From Viscum album (Eukaryota > Streptophyta > Magnoliopsida > Santalales > Viscaceae), in the NCBI GenBank assembly GCA_963277665.1, contig OY728128.1, positions 1,870,800,988-1,870,864,987 on the forward strand: a DNA stretch of 64,000 bases, in the 5' to 3' direction. Positions 52,777 through 61,588 of the stretch are shown in pieces. The notes below the pieces were generated by a model, which was not told where the DNA came from, ran no database searches, and saw only the letters and a program-made list of their open reading frames with translations. Position 1 is the stretch's first letter. The number at the start of each line of letters is the position of its first letter. Position numbers and translations under genes: made by a program.

Positions 52777-54370
52777 CGTAACGCCCCGACCCCAGCTACC
52801 CAGAGTCGGTGCATTACTTCGTAACATTGGCATGATCACAAGAAAGATCAAATCTCGAAAGACCGATTGGTTTAGTAGCCTTGGAAACACTAGATATATT
52901 CATAAAGTTTTACATTACATTTCAAAGTGAAAAACTACTACAACAACAAAGTCTTCATATCCACACTATTAACCCCTCATAATATCCCTGCAAGTCAATC
53001 ATAATTTACTTCTTCACTACCTGGGAAAAATAAAACATAGAAAAGGGGTGAGCTCAAATGCCCAGTAAGGATAACAATATAGCGGAACATTCAAAATAAG
53101 CATAAACATTTAAGGAAATGAATTACTAAAACAAAAGCCTTTTAAACATGAACTTCAACATAGTATGGCAAAAGTAAAATGAAATAATGCCATTTACTTA
53201 TTCACATGGATATTCTACTAATCGAATAATCACATGCAAAATCAATAACCACTTTCATAATGTTGGAATGCATAATGCCAGACTATCATAACCACATATC
53301 CAAGGCCTCGTGCCAAGACTACAAATAAGATTTTGTCAAGGCCTTGTGCCAAGACACTAGTTTGTCTCATGATACCTACCGATGCATCGAGGAGCTATAG
53401 CGGGCTCCACCCGTCACATATTAAGTCCAATGCATTCCCATATGAAAAGGTTTAAACATAACATAAACATTCATATTAAAACTAGCATATGAAATGTCAA
53501 TAATTTCACCATAAACTATGAATGGTATAAAAATAGCACATCCATAGTCAAACATATCACAAAACCTTCAATACAATATAGAAGTTTTGTATCATAATAA
53601 ATCAACTTCAAATAATCTTAAAATCCGTCAAAGGATGTTGACATAGATGAAATCAAAATTCTTTTTAAAGAAATATCTCCTTTTATTTTGAAATCATTTA
53701 AGATCCATATAAAATAAAACATTTTCTTTGAAAATATTCTTATAAGCTTCTAAGCAAAGCTTTGAAGATTTTATAACGGCGTAAAATTACCGCACCCGCC
53801 GTATAAGTTAAAAAAAACATTCTTACCTCAATTCTGTCGAAAAGGTTAAAAAGGACCTTGTTTTGAAAATGACGGAAAGATTCCTTTATAAACCTCTTAT
53901 AAAAAGTCAAACAAGGGTATAAATGACTTTAACCCATATTCTTGTAAATAGTAAAAATGTTTTGAAATACATTTTGAAGAAACATGGATGTGGATGATAA
54001 AGAGATCCCAGTAGATTATTATAAATAAACAACCTCGGATAATGAAGAGATTGTGAAATAACCCTTACCTTGTACTTTTCCTTGGTTGGGGTAGGTTAAC
54101 CTCCTGTATAATGGTGAAATAATTTTTATTAAATTATAAAAGAATCATATACATTAATATGATATCATATATGATCTTTTAATATTGATTTGATAATATC
54201 TTAGTATTATCGTCGTTTCGTGTGTTAACTTACTCATTTTCTTTTATATGTTTTGTTACATAAGTCATGTTTGTTGTATCTTATTCATATCCAGAATGAT
54301 ATCAAGTCCTTAAACATCATTTTTAAATCATTAAATGATAATTATACTTGAATGGATACGATGGAGAATG

Positions 54371-54425
54371 AATCTCATCGCGTTCGTGGAGACGGTAGTC
54401 CGTACGTACGCACGAACGCTACTTC
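54371..54425 (-). promoter_or_regulatory. LTR hairpin A (E5 3' LTR)
   Basis: Perfect 9-bp stem GCGTTCGTG (54380-54388) / CACGAACGC (54411-54419). The 22-nt loop contains GACGGTAGTCCG and the palindrome GTACGTAC. It lies in the predicted transcribed part of the LTR. Confidence 0.8.
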
Positions 54426-54571
54426 CATTTAATTTTTATTTTAAAAGAATCGAATCCAAATGATACATAGGTATATTACTATTCCAGTATAATATAATAT
54501 TTTATATATGTTACTTAAGTTCATTAACACCATCCTTTATACGTTCCATGTGTGGTATGAACGAGTCATAT

Positions 54572-54608
54572 CATTTTAAGGGGGCGGTAGTCCGCACTTC
54601 CTTAAATG
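54572..54608 (-). promoter_or_regulatory. LTR hairpin B (E5 3' LTR)
   Basis: Stem CATTTTAAGG (54572-54581) / CCTTAAATG (54600-54608) with one bulged base. The loop holds GGGCGGTAGTCCGC. It shares the loop motif with A, but not the stem sequence. Confidence 0.75.
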
Positions 54609-54765
54609 AAATTATCGTATGTATATACAACATGAAACGAATAATGGTATGAAATAAAATGGAATTACAGAAGCTTATATATAAAATATATATCATTAAT
54701 ATCATATTTAATTACAGTTCCATCATAATGGCCACCATGAGAGGCGGTAAGATGTATTTGAACAA

Positions 54766-54812
54766 TCATCGTTTCGTGAGGCGTTAGTTTGCCATCCACA
54801 GAAACATTATGT
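54766..54812 (-). promoter_or_regulatory. LTR hairpin C (E5 3' LTR)
   Basis: Stem GTTTCGTG (54771-54778) / CACAGAAAC (54798-54806) with a bulge. The loop begins AGGCGTTAGTTTG. An isolated GAGGCGGTAAG lies 30 bp before it. Confidence 0.6.
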
Positions 54813-55146
54813 TCATCATCCATTAGATGGAGTTGTGTGTATGTGTAGTTTGAATCCTTCTTATAACAACATCCTATTATATTGAGGATACTGGTGTTGT
54901 TACAAAATAAAGGAAATAAAAAGAGTTTGGGGGTTGGAGAAGCAAAATAAATGAAAATAATTTAAGAGAAATCGTTACCTTTAATTTAGGTAACTCACTT
55001 TGGTTGGAACCAAAGGACTTATTGAAATGATTTCTGCCTAAGGGTAAGCTTCAAGGAGGAGGAGAGGGATGTGGGTAGCTTAGTTGGGTAGAGTTTGGAC
55101 GAGCCAAGTGGCTTGAGAGGTGTGAGGAATGAGTAGAAGTGGTCTT

Positions 55147-55154
55147 CTTTTATA
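55147..55154 (-). promoter_or_regulatory. TATA box of E5 3' LTR
   Basis: TATAAAAG on the minus strand within CTCTCCCTTATAAAAGAAGA. Conserved in the other LTR at 61581-61588. Confidence 0.75.
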
Positions 55155-56675
55155 AGGGAGAGGAGGGGCTCTTTAGGAAAATGTGAAAGTATTACTTTAT
55201 AATATATTTGTATTCGGTTTATAATGGTCCAAAAATCATTGAGGTCGAAGATAAGATGACTCATATTCTAAATAACATCAACCAATAAGAATTGGACAGG
55301 TTTTAGATAATATTTTAATCATTATAATCTTATTTATTTAAATGATTTATTAATGAGGTAAACATTGCATCATTATTGTGTCATTAATAATTTAAATTAT
55401 TTGATGTCTAAAAATTATAAATAAAATATCATTATGTAGGAAATCTTTTTATATTTCTAATGAATATTTATAATCGAAAATCCAACATGTATAACCCTAT
55501 GTAAAAATTGTTCTTCTGAAAGATGTAAGCTTATGCCATTTTTATTTTTATTTTAACTTTATTAATATAATGTGTCATTATCACTTACAAGTGGATCCAT
55601 GGGGTCCCAAAATTGACACAAAGATGCCCATGGTCGACCATGTATCAACCAATATGGTTAAGACACGTTTTAGGGTAATTTAGTATTATTATAATATTAT
55701 TTTTTTAACCCTTATTTACCGGATTTACCCTTTAACCATAGTAAATAAAATATTTACCGCAGTAATTATTCAAAATGTGTAAAAATAAAAGTTACCTATT
55801 TACATAATTTGGACATCCTGATTCCAAATATGGAATCCATTTTCCTAAATTCAAAACACAGAAGTGGCAGAAATTAATTTAAAATTAATTCCCGCTGTCA
55901 AAACAAAAAGCGTGTTTTTAAGAGGTAATAACTATCAAAAGATTGACATTTGTTTATGTTCGGTTTAATTGTAAAATTATGTCCAATGACCAACATTATA
56001 TTAAATGGTAAAAATATATTCTAAATATACTTTAAAACCACTCAAATTCACAATTTATCACTATTAATTATTTTGATCAAAAAAGTTGTTTTTAATTAAA
56101 ATTTAGTAATTTTCACTATTCATCAAAATATGAAAGTTATCCGAAAAGTACCAAAATTTCACCTTAGGCTAAATTTGATATTCCGAATCCAAAAATGAAG
56201 TCCATTTTAAAATATAAAATATATATAACTTCAAAAAGTAGGTATTACTATTCATAACAGCTAGTTTGATTGGTTACGGTGTGTTAGAACTCGAAGTTGC
56301 GTACAACACACGCTACTGTTTTATTCAAAGGAAAGCGTACCGTGGAAGCTTGGGATGTTTCATTTTAAATTTTTGATGTCCCCATTTAGTCAAAAAGTTT
56401 AAAACATAGTATTTAAAAAGGGTTCACTATTAAAGTTGATAAAAGTGCAATACTGAAAATGAATTTGTTCTTGCATTATATCTAAGAAACTCATAATATG
56501 GATTCTAAAATTATAAGGATTATATAAACATTAAAATTTATCTAATACTATTCATAACCTCTTTTGAACGGCTTGTTTGGTAAGTCATGGTGTGCTTGAA
56601 CTTTGTGTTGCCTGTAGTGAAAGTTATTGAATTATTTTGAAGAACTAACACACTATGAAATCTTGGGGTGTTACA

Positions 56676-56688
56676 TTCTCCCCTCCTT
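56676..56688 (-). other. Polypurine tract of E5
   Basis: Minus strand AAGGAGGGGAGAA, all purine, directly before the 3' LTR start TGTAACACC. It primes plus-strand DNA synthesis and fixes the element orientation. Confidence 0.9.
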
Positions 56689-56765
56689 CAATAAATTGCG
56701 TCCTCACAATTTGAAATTGTTCTTCAAAAATAAAAGGTTGAAAGTAGAAAATATATTTGTGGGAA

Positions 56766-56776
56766 AACCCACATCG
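56766..56776 (+). promoter_or_regulatory. snRNA-promoter-like USE motif (weak)
   Basis: AACCCACATCG, one mismatch from the plant snRNA upstream sequence element RTCCCACATCG. A convincing TATA is not seen at the usual distance. Confidence 0.3.
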
Positions 56777-57063
56777 GAAATTGGGTTACTAAAATTTAGT
56801 CTTAATATGAGGAAAAGAGAAATCAAAGGGTCACCACCAAATTATGATCTCGATTAGGAGAACATTGGTGGAAATTAGAGACATATAATCGGAGGAAAAA
56901 CGTAAATATTTATAGGTAGTGATTGAGGTCATCAATCACAAACAAGTGTATAATTGAGGTCCTTAAATTCATCAATCTATGATGATTTGAAATACCATCG
57001 GTTCAAAAAAACATAGGGTATTGGGATAACACATTTTTGACGTTTCAAAATATCTTAGTTGAA

Positions 57064-57108
57064 ATCCCACATCGAAAAATGAATTAATGAGGCCTCTATT
57101 TAAAATAA
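57064..57108 (+). promoter_or_regulatory. snRNA-promoter-like USE plus TATA
   Basis: ATCCCACATCG at 57064-57074 is an exact match to the plant snRNA upstream element RTCCCACATCG. TATTTAAAATAA follows at 57097-57108. Centre spacing is about 33 bp, between the Pol III-type and Pol II-type arrangements. It runs antisense to E5. No snRNA sequence is visible downstream, so it may be a promoter fragment or coincidence. Confidence 0.4.
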
Positions 57109-57542
57109 AGAGTGGAAAGTATGAAGATTACCGAAAATAACACATACTAGGGTTCCATGTAGGAAAATATGGATATGGAAGAGAAATCTAACCATCAATT
57201 ATCTGATGGAGAGTGGTAGAGAACATGGCTATGAAAAGGCCAACAATCCCAAAGCCGTAAATTAGTGATGATTTAAGGTACCATCTAGGACAACATTTTT
57301 GTTCTAAGTTGCTTTTCTTAATATTGAGGAATTTATTTATGAGATTGGCTAAGATCATAAGGAGATATACTTACTTTATAATTAGAGTTTTGTCCATTAA
57401 TAAATTTCTACCATAAACTCATCTTTCACTCGTAAAAAAAATTATATTTATACTATTCGTACAGGGTTCCAAAATAAACGAATTTATAATTCATCTACCA
57501 GATCTTTTAAAAAAACTACATTATTTAATCCAGGACATCTCT

Positions 57543-57660
57543 TGGGCCAGTGGTAGGTGATACACCCTTGTCGCCCTTCGGTTGCGGGTTCAAGTCTCGC
57601 AGCCTTGCCGGACGCGACAGGTTGCCGCCCGACCTCCGGGTTGTCCTTTTATGGAAATCC
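57543..57660 (+). mobile_element. tRNA-derived SINE-like head
   Basis: GC-rich island in AT-rich surroundings. A-box-like TGGGCCAGTGG (57543-57553) and B box GGTTCAAGTCT (57587-57597) are 33 bp apart. The T arm is well formed: stem TGCGGG/CTCGCA (one G-T pair) around the 7-base loop TTCAAGT at 57589-57595. Behind it comes a GC-rich non-tRNA body (57602-57647), then CCTTTT, a possible Pol III stop. The acceptor and anticodon stems do not close, so it is not a tRNA gene. Flanking target duplications are not evident. Confidence 0.6.
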
Positions 57661-58190
57661 AAAATAATCCAAACTAGAACTATCCAAAATACTTCTGTCC
57701 AAACTCACAGTCCAACATTTATAAGGAAGGTAAACATAATATAGATCCTTTTTACCCTGTAATAGCATATGAATACCTTCATCATGTACTACCATATTCC
57801 TTATTGATTACATTCATGCTCCCTTATTCCATATAGAAAGCTGGATATACTTCATTAATCCAAAAATGTTTTAAACCCCAACAATGATGGAATATACAAA
57901 TCATTAATCAGTTTCAAGGTAGTCAAGAATATCCAATATAATTTATCCAAATCAATCATGTATTATTATAAAATCACTACCTCGGTATCAGAACCATATT
58001 ATGGTTTATCATTCTCTCAACCATATATTTTCCAAAAATTTAACCTGCTATTGAGTCACTTTTCTTTGTTCCACATAATCTCAAGTCCTTAATGAAATAG
58101 TACTGTAGTACAATCCTTATATACTCCATGATTATTGTAACAAGTACATTGTTGATACAACACTCAATTGACATAATCAACATAAGAACT
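57661..58190 (-). other. E5 noncoding internal DNA
   Basis: No frame is visible. Words such as TTTATCCAAATCA and GAGTCACTTTTCTTTGTTC recur in the E2 internal region, showing common descent of the two non-autonomous elements. The region where protease and RT would lie in a complete element is absent. Confidence 0.6.
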
Positions 58191-58346
58191 CTAATCATTC
58201 CTCTTCATCTGTGGTAGTATCATAACTTGATTATTATCCAATAACATCATTTGCGGCATAGTCTGATGACTGGGACATAGGTTCGCGTAGTGTCCAAACT
58301 CCTTGCAAATGAAGCATTGTACATTTAAAACCATTTTCTTACCCTT
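58191..58346 (-). pseudogene. gag: E5 Gag continuation with third zinc knuckle, after a UGA
   Basis: The reading frame of the 120-codon Gag stays open after its UGA for a further 51 codons to TAG at 58191-58193. It contains CFICKEFGHYANLC at 58275-58316, a perfect CX2CX4HX4C RNA-binding knuckle. This part is translated only if the UGA is bypassed. Confidence 0.75.
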
Positions 58347-58709
58347 TCAGTCACGTACTTTGTGCCCTTTTCCTCCACACTTATAACAAACTCCCATTCC
58401 TTTCAGGCAAGTTCCAGGGTGTTTCTTTCCACAGTTACCACATATGGGAAAATTCTTCTTTTCCCTTTTCCCTTTATCCATCTTTCTTTCTTCCATCCTT
58501 TTCTTCTCTTGATTCCCTTCAAAGCCATAGGACTCAGTAAACTCTTTACTTATCTTATCAACACATGATATTATTTCTTCATATGATGATAATACATGGG
58601 AGACTATTTCTCTTATAAATTCTAGCTTAAGACCATGAAAGATATGATCCTTCCTTCTCTTTGGATCATGTGCATTTCTGGAGTTCTCATTCCTTCTACT
58701 GGGCGCCAT
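58347..58709 (-). CDS. gag: E5 shortened Gag (120 codons)
   Basis: Starts with ATG about 490 bases downstream of the primer site, as MAPSRRNENSRN (a basic N-terminus typical of chromovirus Gag). By residues 24-45 it has reached FHGLKLEFIREIVSHVL and SSYEE, which normally lies deep in the capsid domain (F..GL...IR..V......(S/T)(Y/F)EE). Most of the capsid region is therefore missing. A charged linker (66-86) leads to a first knuckle, C90-C93-H97-C101 (CX2CX3HX3C, CGNCGKKHPGTC, the Tekay-type form), and a second, C108-C111-H116. UGA stands exactly where the last cysteine of knuckle 2 should be. Chromovirus Gags are usually about 400 residues. This would be an RNA-binding remnant rather than a full capsid protein. 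Confidence 0.8.
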   Translation of the reverse strand: MAPSRRNENSRNAHDPKRRKDHIFHGLKLEFIREIVSHVLSSYEEIISCVDKISKEFTESYGFEGNQEKKRMEERKMDKGKREKKNFPICGNCGKKHPGTCLKGMGVCYKCGGKGHKVRD

Positions 58710-58896
58710 TTCTAAACAATGGAAAACACTAGATCAGTTTATGAATCAAAATACATAATCCCATACTTATAATACACTTAACATAAATTGAACTATTTAT
58801 GGATATAATCCATAATCATAAAAATGTTTTCTTTGAGGAAGTATATACTCATAATCCCTTCAAAATTATTTGTAAAGAAAATGAGAGTTATCCTAA

Positions 58897-59065
58897 GCAT
58901 ATCCCCCGGGAGTGTCGTAACCAAGAGTGCAGCAAGGCCCGTTGTCGTGCACCAGTTCCCGTTCGAGTCTAGCTCAAAGCGGTGTTTTCGGGTTTTACCC
59001 CTAGGTACATCTGTGCCAGAGCCGCCTCTACCTGCTCGTATCCAGACAGGGATGTATTGCTCGGA
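58897..59065 (-). other. Conserved leader block of E5
   Basis: Lies between the primer site and the Gag start in element sense. Plus-strand landmarks: GCATATCCCCCGGGAGTGTC, GTGCAGCAAGGCCCGTTGTC, GTGCACCAGTTCC, GGTTTTACCCCTAGG, CCAGACAGGGATGTATTG. Conserved in E1 (22072-22240) and E2 (30220-30395), though most of the surrounding DNA has drifted beyond recognition. Rich in CpG here and depleted in the older copies. Confidence 0.85.
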
Positions 59066-59197
59066 AAACTCACAAAATCTCTACAATACCAAAATTCTAG
59101 GAAGTTCTTCTACACTAATCCTCAAAGTTCATCTTAGGTCTACGTGCTCTAATCAGAGTTTATCTAAATCTAGCTTCCAAGGTTTGTACTAAACTTC

Positions 59198-59210
59198 CTC
59201 TGATACCAAC
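59198..59210 (-). other. Primer-binding site of E5 (initiator Met tRNA)
   Basis: Minus strand GTTGGTATCAGAG directly after the 5' LTR end at 59211. Complementary to the 3' end of plant initiator methionine tRNA. Confidence 0.95.
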
Positions 59211-60813
59211 TGTAACGCCCCGACCCCAGCTACCCAGAGTCGGTGCATTACTTCGTAACATTGGCATGATCACAAGAAAGATCAAATCTCGAAAGACCGA
59301 TTGGTTTAGTAGCCTTGGAAACACTAGATATATTCATAAAGTTTTACATTACATTTCAAAGTGAAAAACTACTACAACAACAAAGTCTTCATATCCACAC
59401 TATTAACCCCTCATAATATCCCTGCAAGTCAATCATAATTTACTTCTTCACTACCTGGGAAAAATAAAACATAGAAAAGGGGTGAGCTCAAATGCCCAGT
59501 AAGGATAACAATATAGCGGAACATTCAAAATAAGCATAAACATTTAAGGAAATGAATTACTAAAACAAAAGCCTTTTAAACATGAACTTCAACATAGTAT
59601 GGAAAAAGTAAAATGAAATAATGCCATTTACTTATTCACATGGATATTCTACTAATCGAATAATCACATGCAAAATCAATAACCACTTTCATAATGTTGG
59701 AATGCATAATTCCAGACTATCATAACCACATAGCCAAGGCCTCGTGCCAAGACTACAAATAAGATTTCGTCAAGGCCTTGTGCCAAGACACTAGTTTGTC
59801 TCATGAGACCTACCGATGCATCGAGGAGCTATAGCGGGCTCCACCCGTCACATATTAAGTCCAATGCATTCCCATATGAAAAGGTTTAAACATAACATAA
59901 ACATTCATATTAAAACTAGCATATGAAATGTCAATAATTTCACCATAAACTATGAATGGTATAAAAATAGAACATCCATAGTCAAACATATCACAAAACC
60001 TTCAATACAATATAGAAGTTTTGTATCATAATAAATCAACTTCAAATAATCTTAAAATCCGTCAAAGGATGTTGACATAGATGAAATCAAAATTCTTTTT
60101 AAAGAAATATCTCCTTTTATTTTGAAATCATTTAAGATCCATATAAAATAAAACATTTTCTTTGAAAATATTCTTATAAGCTTCTAAGTAAAGCTTTGAA
60201 GATTTTATAACGGCGTAAAATTACCGCACCCGCCGTATAAGTTAAAAAAAACATTCTTACCTCAATTCTGTCGAAAAGGTTAAAAAGGACCTTGTTTTGA
60301 AAACGACGGAAAGATTCCTTTATAAACCTCTTATAAAAATTCAAACAAGGGTATAAATGACTTTAACCCATATTCTTGTAAATAGTAAAAATGTTTTGAA
60401 ATACATTTTGAAGAAACATGGATGTGGATGATAAAGAGATCCCAGTAGATTATTATAAATAAACAACCTCGGATAATGAAGAGATTGTGAAATAACCCTT
60501 ACCTTGTACTTTTCCTTGGTTGGGGTAGGTTAACCTCCTATATAATGGTGAAATAATTGTTATTAAATTATAAAAGAATCATATACATTAATATGATATC
60601 ATATATGATCTTTTAATATTGATTTGATAATATCTTAGTATTATCGTCATTTCGTGTGTTAACTTACTCATTTTCTTTTATATGTTTTGTTACATAAGTC
60701 ATGTTTGTTGTATCTTATTCATATCCAGAATGATATCAAGTCCTTAAACATCATTTTTAAATCATTAAATGATAATTATACTTGAATGGATACGATGGAT
60801 AATGAATCTCATC

Positions 60814-60853
60814 GCGTTCGTGGAGACGGTAGTCCGTACGTACGCACGAACGC
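60814..60853 (-). promoter_or_regulatory. LTR hairpin A (E5 5' LTR)
   Basis: Same as 54380-54419: GCGTTCGTG/CACGAACGC stem, fully conserved. About 700-740 nt downstream of the predicted RNA start. Confidence 0.8.
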
Positions 60854-61005
60854 TACTTCCATTTAATTTTTATTTTAAAAGAATCGAATCCAAATGATAC
60901 ATAGGTATATTACTATTCCAGTATAATATAATATTTTATATATGTTACTTAAGTTCATTAACACCATCCTTTATACGTTCCATGTGTGGTATGAACGAGT
61001 CATAT

Positions 61006-61042
61006 CATTTTAAGGGGGCGGTAGTCCGCACTTCCTCAAATG
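61006..61042 (-). promoter_or_regulatory. LTR hairpin B (E5 5' LTR)
   Basis: Left arm CATTTTAAGG. The right arm is CCTCAAATG here, where the other LTR has CCTTAAATG. The change turns an A-T pair into an A-C mismatch on the plus strand (U-G wobble in the sense RNA), so pairing can be kept. Confidence 0.7.
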
Positions 61043-61204
61043 AAATTATCGTATGTATATACAACATGAAACGAATAATGGTATGAAATAAAATGGAATT
61101 ACAGAAGCTTATATATAAAATATATATCATTAATATCATATTTAATTACAGTTCCATCATAATGGCCACCATGAGAGGCGGTAAGATGTATTTGAACAAT
61201 CATC

Positions 61205-61246
61205 GTTTCGTGAGGCGTTAGTTTGCCATACACAGAAACATTATGT
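61205..61246 (-). promoter_or_regulatory. LTR hairpin C (E5 5' LTR)
   Basis: GTTTCGTG...CACAGAAAC with loop motif AGGCGTTAGTTTG. About 305-345 nt downstream of the predicted RNA start. Confidence 0.6.
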
Positions 61247-61580
61247 TCATCATCCATTAGATGGAGTTGTGTGTATGTGTAGTTTGAATCCTTCTTATAA
61301 CAACATCCTAGTATATTGAGGATACTGGTGTTGTTACAAAATAAAGGAAATAAAAAGAGTTTGGGGGTTGGAGAAGCAAAATAAATGAAAATAATTTAAG
61401 AGAAATCGTTACCTTTAATTTAGGTAACTCACTTTGGTTGGAACCAAAGGACTTATTGAAATGCTTTCTGCCTAAGGGTAAGCTTCAAGGAGGAGGAGAG
61501 GGATGTGGGGAGCTTAGTTGGGCAGAGTTTGGATGAGCCAAGTGGCTTGAGAGGTGTGAGGAATGAGTAGAAGTGGTCTC

Positions 61581-61588
61581 CTTTTATA
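61581..61588 (-). promoter_or_regulatory. TATA box of E5 5' LTR (active-promoter candidate)
   Basis: TATAAAAG on the minus strand in the context CTCTCCCTTATAAAAGGAGA, with CTCATTCCTCACACC about 30 bases downstream as a likely start region. Drives transcription toward lower coordinates through the hairpins, the primer site and gag. Confidence 0.75.

Larger units (their letters stand above)
52777..56675 (-). repeat. E5 3' LTR
   Basis: Same length as 59211-63109. In element sense its last base is G rather than the expected A (plus-strand C at 52777), the only terminal mutation. U3 is about 56675-55120, R/U5 about 55120-52777, judged from the TATA box. Confidence 0.95.

Noticed and set aside
55019..55264. 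81-codon minus-strand frame repeated at 61453-61698
   Set aside because: Present twice only because it lies in both LTRs. It spans the TATA box and transcript start, so it is promoter DNA rather than a gene.
57543..57615. Functional tRNA gene
   Set aside because: Only the T arm and promoter boxes are good. Acceptor and anticodon stems do not form, and a non-tRNA body follows.
57550..57744. 64-codon plus-strand frame in the GC-rich island
   Set aside because: Coincides with the SINE-like tRNA-derived unit.
58824..59192. 122-codon plus-strand frame
   Set aside because: Antisense to the E5 leader, between PBS and Gag; no domain.
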